From: Cymbidium sinense
Taxonomy: Eukaryota > Streptophyta > Magnoliopsida > Asparagales > Orchidaceae
Assembly: GCA_021442155.1 (NCBI GenBank)
Contig: CM038214.1
Span: forward strand, 143,130,488 to 143,194,487
Direction: 5' to 3'
Length of the DNA: 64,000 bases
The notes below the pieces were generated by a model. It was not told where the DNA came from. It did no database searches and was given only the letters and a program-made list of their open reading frames with translations. Shown here piece by piece: positions 21,584 to 33,934 of the stretch (its first letter is position 1; every line of letters begins with the position of its first letter). A program made the translations under genes and the position numbers.

Positions 21584-23458
21584 GTTTAGATTTATGTTTA
21601 GGTTTATTATATTTTAGGGTTTAAGTTTATTATTTAATTTATAGTTATAAAGTTTGGTTTAGTTTGGGGTTTTTAGGTTAGGTTTTGTGGTTATTTTAGG
21701 TATAAGATTTATACTTTTTTTAGGGTTTTTTTTATAGTTTAGGGTTTAGGGTTTAGGGTTTATGATTTTGGGTATTGGGTTCAGGGTTTAGGACTTAAGA
21801 ATTGGGGTTTATGGTTTTTTTTAAAAAAAAAAACAAAAGGTTTGTTTATTTAGTTTAGTTTATTTTTTATTTAGTTTATTTATTTTGGTTTATTTATTTT
21901 AATTTATATTTTAGTTTATTTCTTAGGTAGGGGTAGGTTTATTTTTTTTAGTTGATTTCATTTTATATTATTTTTAGATTAGGTTTTTAAGGTATTTAAG
22001 TTTTAATTTTATCTTAGGTAGGTTTAGTTATTTTTTTTTAGGATTTATTTTTTAGTTTAGCTTTAGGTTTATTTCTTTATTATATTTTTAGTTTAGGTTT
22101 AGGTTTAGGTTTAGGTTTTATTTAGTTTAGTTTTTTATTTTATTTTATTTTGGTTTGTATTTTTAGTTTAGTTTAGGTTTTATTTTATTTTTAGGATTAT
22201 TTTTAGGTTTAGATCTTTATTTTATTTTATTTTTTCTTTATTTTAATTTATTTTTATTTTATATTTAGTTTTTTATTCTTAGGTTTATTTTAGTTTAGCT
22301 TAGTTTTATTTTATTTTAGTTTATTTTATTAGTTCATTTTATTTTATTTTTTAGGTTTAGATTTAGGTTTTAGTTTAGGTTTTATTTTATTTTATTTTAT
22401 TATTTTATTTAAGTTTATTTTATATATATGCTTAGGTTTTATTTAGTTTAGGTTTATGGTTTATTGCTATTTTAGGTTATGGTAGGGTTTAGGTTTAGAA
22501 TTTAGTGTTATTTTAGGGTTTAGGGTTTTTATAGGGTTTAGGGTTTTAAAACATTAACCAAGTAGTTTTGATTTAGATTATTTTTTATTTATTTTAGTTT
22601 ATTTTATTTTTATTTATGTTTTTATTATTTTATTTAGTTTAATTTATTTATTTCATTTATTTTAGTTTAGGTTTTATTTTACTTTAGTTTAAGTTTAGGT
22701 TTATGTTTTAGTTGATTTATTTTATTTTAATTTACATTTAGGTTTTATTTTATTTTTAGGTATTAGGTTTTTTTAGGTTTATTTTTTTATTTTAGGATTT
22801 TATTTTTGTTTTAGTTTAGGTTTATTTTATTTTATTTTATTTTAGTTAGTTAGGTTTAGTTTACTTTATTTATGATTTATTTTAGTTTATTTTATTTATT
22901 TTATAGAATTTATTTAGGTTTTAATTTTATTTATTTTAGGTTTCATTTTAGGTTTATTTGGTTTATGTTTTATTTAGTTTTATTTTAGGTTTTATGTTTA
23001 GTTTTATTTTATTTAGTTATCCAAAGTTTATTTTATTTAGTTATTATTTATTTTAATTTAGTTTATTTTTATTACTTTATTTTTATTTTAGGTTTAGGTT
23101 TAAGTTTATTTATGTATTCCATTTATTTTAATATATTTTATTTAGGTTTAGGTTTATTTATTTTATTTTAGGTTTTATTTTGTTAGATTTAAGATTTTGT
23201 TTTTAGTTAGGATTTAGGTTTATTGGTAGTTTAGGGTTTAGGTTTAGGTTTAGTGTGTGTTTTAGGTTAGGTTAGGATTTAGGGTTTATGGTTTTAGCTT
23301 GGGGATTAGGGTTTTTAGGGAGAAGGTTTGGGTTTAGATTTGAGTTTTAGGTTTAGGGTTTGGGTTAGGTTAATTTAGGGTATGTATGGTTTAGGGTTTA
23401 GGGTTATTTATAGGTTTGGTTCACTGCATTTTTAGGTTTTTTTGGGTTTAGGGTGTGG
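21584..23458 (+). repeat. Telomere-like array between GRP fragment 5 and the LINE
   Basis: It opens with the GRP right flank and TTTAGGG-like repeats (21590-21830). A long A/T tract at 21812-21835 resembles the recurring A-tract motif. T-rich core follows (21836-22480 and 22565-23180) with a short TTTAGGG-like patch at 22480-22555. TTTAGGG-like sequence (23200-23458) leads into the LINE tail. Confidence 0.9.
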
Positions 23459-26400
23459 TTTTTTTTGGGAACCCCATGGGGAATTTATTGCACAAAAAGA
23501 GGGTTACAAGGTCCTTAAAGGGGATAAACTAACTATTGCTTAAAGAGAAAGAGTAAAATCAAAAGCAAAAGCAAAAAAAACAATAAAAAAAGATACAAAT
23601 TGATTAAATTTAATAAGCCAATGGAAGATTAGGGCCAATGCTCAGGATGGGAGAATGACACTCTAGAGCAAACCTACAAGAGGACAAGAGAGAAGCACCG
23701 CAAGAATGTAAACAGAGAAAAGTATAAGGTAATACGACAAAATGATAACTAAAACTGCATAATCTAAGAATGATAGTAAATAGTGATAAAGAAGGCTCGG
23801 CTCACCACACAAGTTCGATGCAAATATGAGCATCCGTGACTCAAGGGGTTACATCACAAGAGCTACTACCAAACCAAAAGAGAGTGAAATCATCACATCC
23901 ATCATAGCCAAAAAACCCGTATTGCATCTATTTGATAAAAGTCTTGATATCCTTAGTACCTGCAATTATAATCAAATACATGATAGATAGAGAATCAAGA
24001 AAAGTCAATGAGAAAGGGTTCCCATCCCGAAATAAGACCCATATAAGACACCATGTCAAAGAATGCCCAACATCAATACAAGAAGTTCATCGATAGATTA
24101 GGAAAGCTCACTATAAGACAACCCATTCAGATAGAGAGATAGGGTTTGAATATGAATTAGTTCAGCATCTTAATGACTGATCCTAATAATGATAGGAAAA
24201 GATAAGAGAGGCAAGAATTAAAATGGTTTTCAGGCCAGCTACAAAGCCCATAAGCAGCAAACAATAGAAAATCAACACCACATTGAAAGCCAGGGGAATT
24301 ATGTAAGCTTCAAGAAACCAGAAACACCCCAATTGACCAGATGCATAAGTCAAGACAGAAGTTGGCCATAAAACCTCTCCATGAGTAGACATTGCCATCA
24401 TTAATAACCAAGTAGGTAGAGCATAAAATAGGTATCGGAAGGCAAAGAACCTGACAATAATCACCAAAACCATCGAATAATGAACAAATATTTAAACATA
24501 GGACCCAAAATCCTACAACAACAAAGATGAAGCCAAACATAGAGTCCCAAGAACCAATAGCAAAATATCCAAGACAAGAAACAACCAGCTAGAGAACAAA
24601 AACCAGTAAGCTTGCCATAAAGCCACCCATCCAAAATAAATAATGCAATAGATACAAATTTAACTGAACGAAGTTGGGGAAAACAGTAGCAGATAACCAC
24701 TGAATTAAGATGATATGCATATAATAAACCATTAAGGGGGTTCAAGGCAAGTCCACCAAGCAATCAACAACTTTAATAGAGAGTTGTGAGCAAAATAAAC
24801 CAAACCCTGAGACATGTAGTATTATTAATCCACCCAACAACCAAGGCAAATACCAACAAGCGCCAAGAGTCCACCCAAAAGCATAGTAAAGAGCCAAATA
24901 ATCGATGAAAATCAGGGATCTAATCAATGTTAACCAAGTGGGAAAAATAGAAGCAGAAACACAAAGAAGCTAAGATAACAAAAGAAAACAATCGAAAATC
25001 AAAAAATAGGAATATAATAATCACAAAGTCCACCTTGGACAAAGAGCCTAAGCCAACAATGAAAAGGGTTCAAAAATAATAAAAAGAAAACCTTCCATAA
25101 AGCAGATCGGATTTAAAACCTACATCCACAGAAAGCTACAACTCATAGCATTCGTGAACCAAAAATCGATAATCCAGATCAACAAACAACCAAGAGAAAG
25201 GTAGCAAAAGGCAACAATGTCATAGTACCACCCGCCAGAGACAAGATACCAAAACAACCTAGTCGAACGAGGGAATAAAGACAACAGATAATGTAGATCA
25301 CAATGAGATGAACATCTATAGAATAAAATATGTGCATTCCAAAAGCCAACCCAAGAAGAAAGTTAAACATTGGAACCCACAATAAGAAAATCAAAAAATG
25401 GATTCAAATGAATATCAATATTAAAATCTAGAAAGGCAAGACAAAAGTAACCAAGGCAAAACCAAAACAAGACAAAGACAACATCATCCAAGATAGGAAG
25501 GGAAGAAGTTAAAACTTCCATCGAGAAGACATTGCCATATTAATAACCAAGTAGATAGAGCATAAAAAAATAGGTATCTGAAGGCAACTCATAATCACCA
25601 AAAAAAAACCATCGAACAAAGAAAAATGTAAAATAGCTAGTTGCACAGGACCTAGAAGTCCTACCAACTAGGATGGAGCCAACATAGCCCTGTGCCAAGA
25701 TAGCAAATATCCAAGACAAGAAACAACTAAAGAGAATAAAACCAAACTTGCTAAAGCCCCATCCAGATAAACATTGCAATAGATATAGGTTTAACTAAAA
25801 AAGAAGAGGAGAAAATAATTAAGACAATGAATTAAAGTGAACATAATAAACCATTAAGGGGGAAGAAAAATCCATCCAATACCAAACAAGACAAAACAAG
25901 AAAAGAACTTAAAGAAAGAAATTCATCCAACAACCAAGAAATAAAAAATAGCAAGTTGGCATAAAACCACCAAAATTATACAAAGGTTGCATAAGTAAAT
26001 TCCTAGATAAGTAGTGGTCCGCCAAGACGAACCAGAAATAAATAATGCAGGTGAAAATAGATCAACCCAATTGTTAGTAGCACAAACATTATATAAAGGC
26101 AGATCCAACAACCAGACATAGAATAGCTGAAATCCAATGACCATAGATTAAAACAAGATTAGCAATAGTGAATCCAGAAATCCAACAGTCATAGCTTAAA
26201 ACAACACTACAATGATTGCAACCATAGGGTAAGCCAATAAAAGGAAGTGGGGGAACAGAGCCACCAAAGCGGTTCAAAAGAGTCTCATCAATGAGATCCT
26301 CTAGGACAAAAAAAGCATAAAAAGAAATATCATCCTCAGAGAAATCATACTGAGTGAAAATTAATAAACAATTCCAAACATAGGATAAGCCATTAAAGAG

Positions 26401-27240
26401 CAAAAGAGCACAAAGAAAGACCAAGAAGACCCACAAAGATCGAATATTAGAAATCAAGAAATAATTCCAAATCTAGAGAAAGATTTTAACCAGATGTTGC
26501 ATCTATTATTATTACGGATGTGAAGGTAAGGTTATGAAGCATAGAGGCGTAAAAAAGAAGACCCCAAAACCTCTTCATGCGAAAAATAAAATAAAAGATA
26601 ACTCGAAATAAAAGGAAAACATGATCAGACAAAGAGAATATCGGAAAGCCCATGATCTAATAGGGAGACAAGCAAGATTTCAAAAGCCACCACCAATCAT
26701 TACTAAAATCCAACAACCTAATAGTAAATCTTCAAAATAAATATTGCAACCAGCGTAATGAACACTAATATAATGCATAGAAACAACATAGGTAACTAAG
26801 ATGCTCCAAGCAGTAATATCTTTGAGAAACAGCCGATTGTAGTAAGTAATGGCAATAGCTAAACCCATCATGATAAACATCTCCCTCTAGCAATGATTAT
26901 TATAAAACCAATAGTAGCTGACACGTAGCTCAAAAAAATTCTAATGCAGGATATTAGTATGCACATAGCTCAACAGCAGCCCTTTGTCAGTGTAAATGCC
27001 CAAAGCAGTGAGCCCATAGAAATTAAGACAACAAATAATATCCATGTGAAGCATCCATAAAAGACCCAAAAAGGAATAGAAAGCCATAAAGAGAAGAGGC
27101 ATACAGTAAAAGGATGAATGGACAGTAAACATCAAAAAGGTAGATTAAGTTTTGAGATAAGGAAACCCAAAGTTGTCCAAGTTAACTAGCCCACGCAAGT
27201 GTTTGGGTAAGGTGAGTTGATTAAAGAAGATGATACCATC
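23459..27240 (-). repeat. LINE 3' region with internal duplications
   Basis: No conserved protein is seen. The open frames here are hydrophobic because the minus strand is rich in TTT, TTG and TGG. A block at about 24370-24745 recurs at about 25515-25865 (shared words ACATTGCCAT, TAATAACCAAGTAG, ATATCCAAGACAAGAAACAA, AATAAACCATTAAGGGGG), an offset of about 1.13 kb. The 23459-25390 part is matched by the truncated LINE at 54203-55348. Confidence 0.65.
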
Positions 27241-27244
27241 GGAT

Positions 27245-27775
27245 CTAGCACCCGATTGGCAAGGTAGTCGACAAGCATTTCCTTCCATGACATGATGATG
27301 TTAAAATTAGTTGGGAAAGAAGAGCTCTAGTTTGCTTGAGTCGGTAGTACAATTTAGTGCTTCTCATCTTAGTGGAGGTCAAAAGATCAATCAACAGAAT
27401 AGCATACCTCAATCCAAATATTGAGCCAGCCATTTTGGAGGCAAATCTCAAGAGCTTTGAAGCATAAGCTGAAAATGGGACAAAAATAAGGGGATAAGCA
27501 AAAGCACATAGTACTATACCCTTAGAGTTCTTGAAAATTCCACCACAACCAAAGCCATTATGAAAAGAGCCATAAGTGTTGATTTTAATAATATGGTCAA
27601 GAGGTTTTCCAATTGACAATCTTGTCATTTTAAGATAAGGTTGATCCGGAGTTAATGCCCGGTTTGGTGACAAATTTACCTTTAAATTGTATTGAATGAA
27701 TGAGATTGGCTTTAAATAAGTCACAAATTTTGTTTTAGTTCTAGCAATAATCCTGTGGTTCATAGGGATCCACGA
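27245..27775 (-). pseudogene. LINE C-terminal RNase H domain
   Basis: A 172-codon open stretch contains KINTYGSFHNGFGCGGIFKN. Family members have KxNTDGS, so the first catalytic aspartate is tyrosine here (codon at 27572-27574). A SKGIVLCAFA strand and a GLRYAI segment follow. An expected glutamate in the AYASKLL stretch is lysine. The domain is that of the RNase H appended to the reverse transcriptase of many plant L1-type LINEs. Zinc-binding text lies directly upstream. Confidence 0.75.
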
Positions 27776-28300
27776 TGTTTAGCATCATTCAGGTCCATCC
27801 ATATGAACCGGATAAGAGTGATAGCAATGATAACTTTAATGTGACCTTTAATAGTATTATCAAAATAGATTTCAGAAGTTGATATAAAGTAAGAGAGCCA
27901 TTGAAATTGACGTGTTAAAAGATCATCATACCAAATCCAAAGTTTAGAAGCAATGATTAACAAAAACATGATTAACATTCTCAATATGGAAATAGCATTG
28001 ACATTTAGAGGGTAAATGGAACCCTTTACCCCACAACAAGGAATCAATAGGGATAAAATTTTTCAGTATACGCCAAGTAAGAATAAGAATAGGGATATTG
28101 TTATTCCAAAGTTTGGAGAATACATAGGAGGAATCATGAGTATCTTTAATGTGGAGCCACACATTTTTGAGGTTGAAATCACCATTATGAGAGAGCTTAA
28201 AGAGAATGATCTTGATTGTGTGGAGATAGGAATAGTAGTAACCATATTCAAGAAAGTAAAAGGGATAAAATCAAAGCTTACTATTGTTCCACTTATTGTT
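27760..28300 (-). pseudogene. LINE zinc-binding region between RT and RNase H
   Basis: Two overlapping frames give TWRILKNFIPIDSLLWGKGF and then a CQCYFHIENVNHVFVNHCF stretch, the pattern of the reverse transcriptase zinc-binding region in plant LINEs (LWxxxxPTxDxLxxRG followed by Cys/His residues). WIWYDDLLTR and IRFIWMDLNDAKHRG continue it. A frameshift lies between the parts near 27950-28040. Confidence 0.75.
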
Positions 28301-30250
28301 ATGCTAGAAAGAGTTTACTCTAATAGCGAAGTGGAATGGGTGGAGTAAGTCATCAATGGATCCACATCCACTCAGTTATCTTGCCAAAAGAAAGAGGTGC
28401 GAGTTAATGCCCCAAAAATTAAGGATTGCATCCCATTTGACAGAACAAATTCTTTTCCACAGGAGAGTCACCCGCTTAAAGGGACAAATGAGGGGTGCTT
28501 ACCACAATATTTAGATCATGAAATTAGCCCAAAGACTATGATTACTCCTAAAATTCCACCGAGTTTATAGGAAAAGGCATTGATAGCTTCTTTTATGGAT
28601 TTACAACCAAGACCACCTTCTCAAAAGTGCCACAACTTTTAAACCAAGAGGTCATGCATTTTTTAGAAGAGGTATTGGAGCCCAGAAAATTTATTTAGGA
28701 GATCAATTCTGATGCTAGAAATGGTTGACAATGGTTTGGATGAGATATAAAGGCATGGAATTAAGAGTGCTCTTAATCAAGGTTAGCCTACCACCAAAGA
28801 GAGTAAATGAAATTCCCAAACTAAAATTTTATTAGAAATTTTTTGAATAAGGTCATCAAAAGATGAGATCTTTTCTTTAAAAGTGGAGCCAGATAATTAA
28901 TGGGAAGTTGACTTTGCTTAAAATTAGTAATTAGAGATTTGATCTATTGGTAGGAATCTTAGCGAGGGAATAAAACAACATTTTCTTTCATTAAGGAAGA
29001 GACCACTAACTTTGCCAAAATCATTTAAGAGATTCTTAATAGTTTAACATGTTGAAGGCAAGAAGATTATAAAATCATCAGCAATAAGATGAGAAACAAA
29101 ACCACCATGAGTTTTAAAACCATGTTAGGTTTTTTAATGAAAAGATCATTGAGGCTTCTCAAAAGATATTCAACGACAATGATAAAAGAGAAGGAGAAAG
29201 AGGGTCACCTGTGCAAACCATGGCTCAAGAAAAGAAACCAAGGGACTTTAAGATAGACCGGACATTAGTGATACAACTTTTATAAGCGGATAAAATAATC
29301 AGAAACCAAACAAATGTAAGATTTGAAAGAGGAAATCCACGAGAGGTTGTTAAAGGCTTTAGAGATGTCAGTTTGAAAAGCATATTACCTCCTCTGGAAG
29401 AAACATCAATGTCATGAACCGACTCTTGAGCAAGAAGAATATTATCGATATGGCTCTATTTTTGAAACCAGTTTGGTTAGGGAGATGATTTTATGGAGCG
29501 GCTAATCCTATTAATTAATTTAGCAATGAGTTTTGGAAAAGGTACAAAGACTAATAGGTCTAAAATCACCCCAAGATTTAGGATTGATGGTTTTGGGAAT
29601 AAGGACAATAGAAGTACTTGAAAAATATTTGGGAATAGAGCTGCCATCAAAGAAATCAATAACAACATCAACAAGATCAGATTTAATAAAAGGCCAACAA
29701 TGCTAAAGAAATGAGTCATAACGTCGAATCAAATTGTTCATGCTGAGAGATTACTAATCTCTTAGGACATAGTGAGCAAATGGTTATCCTCATTACTAAT
29801 CATAGAAGAGATTAGATGGGTGTTGGAGGAATGAAGGATTAGAATTTAATAAATTTTGAAAGTGATGAATGATAGAGTCCTTAATTTCATTGTTATCAGT
29901 TATCCACCCATCATTAGGGTTCTTAATTTTCTTAATCGAGTTTAGAGCTTTTTTTTTATTCAAATAGCATGGAAATACCTAGTGTTTACGTCCATCAAAA
30001 TATGTTTGCTAGCAACTTTTTGGCGCCAATAGGTTTCCTCCATATTTTGGTAGTTAATCAGACTTTCTTTGGCAGTGCTCAACTCATCAAGCTTCGGTGT
30101 TAAGACCTCTTCAAGTGAACAAACCACTTGTTCCATAGCTTTAAGATTGGTAAAAGATTTTTAAAATATGCTTGTTCCACCAATTGAGGTTTTTTATTTA
30201 AGCTTCTTGAGCTTAAGCCAAAGTATAATCATGCCTTTAACAATTATTGG
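28300..30250 (-). pseudogene. LINE reverse transcriptase domain, broken
   Basis: Reading downward: PKTINPKSWGDFRPISLCTF in mixed frames near 29540-29610, a SGFVEGRSI-type region near 29420-29470, and the catalytic box LIADDFIIF at about 29062-29088. In that box the two aspartates are kept but the usual aromatic residue before ADD is Ile (IADD at 29074-29085). The thumb side near 28700-28850 is recognisable from FGGRLTLIKSTL-type text. Stops and frameshifts are frequent. Normally this enzyme primes cDNA synthesis at a nick in target DNA, using the 3' end of an RNA. Confidence 0.75.
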
Positions 30251-30956
30251 TGAGCAGATCCAATTAGTGAAAACAACATTAGTGAAATCATCATGTTGGG
30301 TCCACATATTTTGGAAAATAAAAGGTGAGGAGTAGAAGGGTTAGGGGAGTTTTGATAGAGATCAAAGAGGAGCATGATCAGACAAAGTTTTGCTCAAATG
30401 TTTAGAAGAGAGGCCATTGATTGATCCAAAGAGAATTAAAGAGGGTCTGTCAAGATGCTACCAAAGTCTAGAGTTGTATGTCGGAAAAACCAATGTCAAG
30501 TGCAATCTAGGATCATATTAGAGAAGTCTTCCATGGAATGGAGGTTAGAGAACATCCTCCCTCCTTTGAAGAAGCAATGATAGTGTTGAAATCACCCCAA
30601 CCAACCAGGAAGGTTAGGAGGCAAAGGTTCTTAGATGATTCCAAAGGATGTTCCTACCCTATTACAAGAAGCATAGATAAAGGAAAAGCGAAAACTCACC
30701 TAATGAGATTTTGACATTAACCAATTGATCAAGATCATCAATGATGGAAATGGTGATTGAATTATTCCAAAAACAAATTTTATTATTAAGATTGAAGAAG
30801 AAATTTTGAAATCAAGATCTAGCAACATGGGAAATCTTGGAAGAGTTAATGAAAGGCTCAATAACAAAAGAAATTTGATGTTATGAGAGCGACAGAGGCT
30901 CTAACATGGTTGCGAGAGTGTCCCACAACCTGGATATTCCAAATAAGAAAATTCAT
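30250..30956 (-). pseudogene. LINE ORF2 start and apurinic-type endonuclease domain
   Basis: The ORF2 start is set at the ATG complementary to 30954-30956, because MNFLIWNIQ follows at once; plant L1 endonucleases start with a closely similar MxxLxWNxRG. About 120 codons later GWGDFNTIIASS appears, with the diagnostic GDFN at 30585-30596. The domain would nick the target. Frameshifts lie between the two motifs and after the second. Confidence 0.75.
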
Positions 30957-31149
30957 AATAAAAAAATCCAAAAAGAAAAGATAAAGAAAAAAAAAGGAAG
31001 AGAGGACATAATTATTTGTGAGGTGTAGAAGAAAGGGTGGTTCTAGTTATTATTAGTCATTTTGGCTTTATAAGATTTTTTTTAATACGTTTGGAAAGGT
31101 CTATCATCCAAAGTATCTCCATCGAAAGGGATTGGTTTTGGTATCAATA

Positions 31150-32331
31150 GGAGCGTATCATCAATGTTTTAGTAGTGGTGATTTCTCCTTCTTGATAGAG
31201 TTAGAATGAGAAATTTGGATAGCACGAGTATCACTCTAGAAGTAGAAGGGGAGGTTCTTGCACCCATTAATAGTACAAATAACATTTTCATTGCCATGAT
31301 GCATATTAGATTGTGACCAAAGGATTTACATTATTTTGATCCAATATATATTCCATTCAAATTATCATTAAGATTCAAATGAAGCAAGGTTTGTCATGAA
31401 GCCAATTATTGTAGTAGAGTAGTGCTAGGTAGTTATCATTAGTTTAACAATAGTAGTATTTATAGCTTCGAGAATGTTTTTCATTAGACAAATTAGGTAG
31501 TAAAGGTAGGTGTAGGAGGATGAAATCCATTATGAGTAACTTTAGGCACATAAGCTAACTTATTAGTTTTCCCAGTTCCAAGAGAGGTATTAGTATCACA
31601 TATATTCTTTTTTAAGGGTGTAACAAAGCATTGAGTGATCATGGCCATGGATCTTACGGTGAGAGCAAAAGAGGAAATTTTCAACTTTTGGTTATATCCA
31701 ATTTTTCGACCAATCAAACTTCTTTGGGGTATTTTTTGGTAATGTCAATCTCAACCAAGATGCATACAGATGGTGAGATCTAGCGGTAGTGGCTTGATCA
31801 ATTTGAAGGGTCTACCAAATAGAGCCCAACTAAATAGAACTTGGTAACATAGTGAATTCTCATGTTGGGAAAAGCAAGCCATAGAGGGATAATAGGGGAT
31901 TCTCTTTGACATCAAGAGGTGACCATTTCAAGAGCGCATTTGATTATACACAAAATAGGCGATGAGCAAAGACTCAAGAATAATCTAAATCATTTGATAA
32001 TTGAATGAGGAGGTTGAGGATCAATCAGCCAATAGTGAAGACTCAAAGCTTTAAGCTATGGAAGAAAGATCGATATTATCTAGAGTAGTAGTAAAAGAAT
32101 TTACCAACCAAAGAGAATTCAAGGCTTAACTAATTTCTCCACATCTAGTCGAACACATGACGCAGATCCATGAAAGAGGTTGAAATTAATTAGGGCATTA
32201 GATCTTACATGAAAGAAGCGTCCTTAAAGGACTTGATGAAGGAGCGTTAATGGATCAAATACCTTTAGGATTAGAGGTTAAAACGCATCCAGGGCAATGA
32301 GTTGGTTGCATGGAGAGTGATGCCTCGCCAT
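31150..32331 (-). pseudogene. LINE ORF1 remnant with nucleic-acid-binding CCHC-like motif
   Basis: A possible start is the ATG complementary to 32329-32331, giving MARHHSPCNQLIALDAF and then a stop. Downstream, WLAFPNMRIHYVTKFYLVG and SVCILVEIDITKKYP appear near 31730-31880, which resemble the DUF4283-type region of plant LINE ORF1 proteins. A knuckle-like LFCSHRKIHGHDHSMLC follows near 31620-31675. ORF1 proteins coat LINE RNA. No continuous frame remains. Confidence 0.65.
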
Positions 32332-32510
32332 TGAACATTTGAGAATCACATAAACAGAAGTGCAAACAAGTAAAATAGCGATCCGATTGGGGTGGCAAAA
32401 TCAAACAGAGAATTGCAGAATATGATCGGTAGCCAATGTGACAAAGAGAATTGAGAACACAATCGGGGTGGCAATCGAAACCATAAAAAATTATAGGAAC
32501 ACAAAATTGA
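32332..32510 (-). other. Probable LINE 5'UTR
   Basis: About 180 bp of non-repeat sequence between the ORF1 ATG and the first telomere-like repeat. On the minus strand it begins CTACTCCTCTCAATTTTGTG. Two GATTG..CACCCC-type repeats are seen at about 32383-32400 and 32465-32485. It joins telomere-like DNA at about 32515. Any internal promoter cannot be judged. Confidence 0.45.
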
Positions 32511-32730
32511 GAGGAGTAGGGTTTGGTTTAGGGTTTAAGGTTTAAGGATTGAGGTTTTTAGGTTTTTTGGGTTTAGGGTTTAGGGCTTAATTTTAGTGTT
32601 AAGGATTTAGGGTTTAGTGTTTTAGGGTTTATGGTTTAGGTTTTAGTGTTTTTAGGGTTTAGGGTTTAGGGTTGAAGGTTTAGGTTTTAGGTTTAGGGTT
32701 CCTATTTTAGTTTAGGGTTTTTAGTTTTTT
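32511..32730 (+). repeat. TTTAGGG-like block between LINE and GRP fragment 6
   Basis: Near-TTTAGGG repeats with AAGG and GTGTT variants. The block closes with the GRP left flank (GGGTTCCTATTTTAGTTTAG near 32695-32715). Confidence 0.9.
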
Positions 32731-32836
32731 ATTTTTTTTTAACAGAGGATTTAGATTCAAAATTTCTTCTTTTAATTTCATTTAGTAACACACCAAGTTT
32801 TCTAAGACATAGCGATGATAAAATGAGCTCATAAAG
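32731..32836 (-). pseudogene. GRP fragment 6: 3'UTR only
   Basis: The T run at 32731-32740 is followed by AACAGAGG, ACACACCAAGTTTTCTAAGA and AAATGAGC words of the GRP 3'UTR. The match ends at about 32836 in T-rich telomere-like DNA, so no codons remain. It begins the first of two GRP-P0 units of about 3.1 kb. Confidence 0.75.
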
Positions 32837-33934
32837 TTTATTTTTAGAATTTAGACATAATTTATATTTCTTTAGTTTAGTTTTATTTTAGAAAGATTTA
32901 TTTTATTTATTTTTATTCTTTATTTAGGTTTTGGAATAGGATTTTAGGTTAGTTTTAGGGTTTAGAGCTTTTTTAGGGTTTAAGGTTTATTAAGGTTAGT
33001 TTAGTTTAGATTTAGGGTTTTTTTGGGTTTATTTTTAAGGTTTAGGGTTTAGGGATTAGGGTTTAGGTTTTTTTTTATTAGTTTATGGTTTATGGTTTAT
33101 TTTGGTTTATGTATTAGTTTTTAGGGTTTAGGGTTTATTTTAGGGTTTAGGTTTATGGTATAATGTTAGGTTTAGGTTTATTGTTTAAGTTTAGGTTTAG
33201 GTTATTTTTTATTTAGCTTTACTTTATTTTTAGTTTAGTTTAGGTTTATTTATTTTATTTTAGTTTATTTATTTATTTTTTTAGTTTTATTTTATTTTTG
33301 TTTATTTATTTTATATTATCTTTAGGTTTAGATTTATTTATTTATTTTATTTTAGGTTTATTTAGTTTAGGTTTATGTTTTAGGTTTAGGTTTAGTATTT
33401 AGTTTAGGTTTAAGGTTTTTTAGTTTAGGTTTTAGGTTTTGTTTAGGGTTTATTTTAGGGCTTAGGTTTCATGTTTTAGGTTTAGGGTTTTTAGGGTTTA
33501 GGGTTTAGTGTTTAGTGTTTAGGGTTTAGGGTTTAGGGTTTATGGTTTATGGTTTAGGATTTTCAGTTTGGAGTTTAGAGTTATAGGGTTTATAATTTAG
33601 GGTTTAGGATTTAAGGTTTAGGGTTTATGGTCACTTATAGGGTTTAGGGTTTAGGGTTAGGGTTTTTTAAAATTTTTAATATTTTATTTTGTTTTGTTTT
33701 TAGGGTTTAAGATTTAGGGTTTAGTGGTTAGGTTTTAGGTTTAAGGTTCAGGATTTAGTTTAGGGTTTATGGTTTTATTTTTGAACAAATTGATTATTTT
33801 TAGTTATTCTTAGGGTTTAGGTTTAGGTGCAGTTTTGCTAGGCTTTAAGGTTTAGTTTTATTTTTAAATTTTTTTTATTACTTTATGTTTATATTTAGGG
33901 TTTGGGGTTTAGGGTTTATAGTTAGGGTTTAGGG
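32837..33934 (+). repeat. Telomere-like array inside GRP-P0 unit 1
   Basis: T-rich core, then TTTAGGG-like repeats (33400-33700), then a GGTCACTTATAGGG word near 33630 and TATTTTATTTTGTTTTG near 33680-33700. The corresponding words recur at 36775-36850 in unit 2. It also holds a tiny GRP remnant at 33779-33815. Confidence 0.85.
33779..33815 (-). pseudogene. Internally deleted GRP remnant a
   Basis: Only the two ends of the GRP fragment remain: GAACAAATTGATT from the 3'UTR end and TTATTCTTAGGG from the RRM-end side, with about 430 bp missing between. The matching place in unit 2 (36913-36960) has the same structure. Confidence 0.5.

Larger units (their letters stand above)
23459..32510 (-). 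mobile_element. L1-type LINE with RNase H, near full length, inactive
   Basis: Reading down from 32510: a 5'UTR-like segment, an ORF1 remnant with a CCHC-type motif, ORF2 with endonuclease, reverse transcriptase, zinc-binding region and RNase H, then about 3.8 kb of T-rich (minus-strand) 3' sequence, an AATAAA signal (complement of 23484-23489) and an A-tract joined to telomere-like repeat. Both ends abut telomere-like DNA. Target duplications cannot be told apart from the flanking repeats. All reading frames are broken. Minus orientation is the same as the GRP and P0 inserts. Plant LINEs with an added RNase H are a known group. Confidence 0.85.

Noticed and set aside
24183..27135. Series of hydrophobic minus-strand open frames resembling membrane proteins
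   Set aside because: They are short, overlapping, lie in the T-rich 3' region of the LINE, change frame across the internal duplication and show no conserved domain; hydrophobicity follows from TTT/TTG/TGG-rich DNA.
28016..28348. Plus-strand open frame of 110 codons
   Set aside because: Antisense of the LINE zinc-binding and thumb region, whose minus-strand motifs are recognisable.
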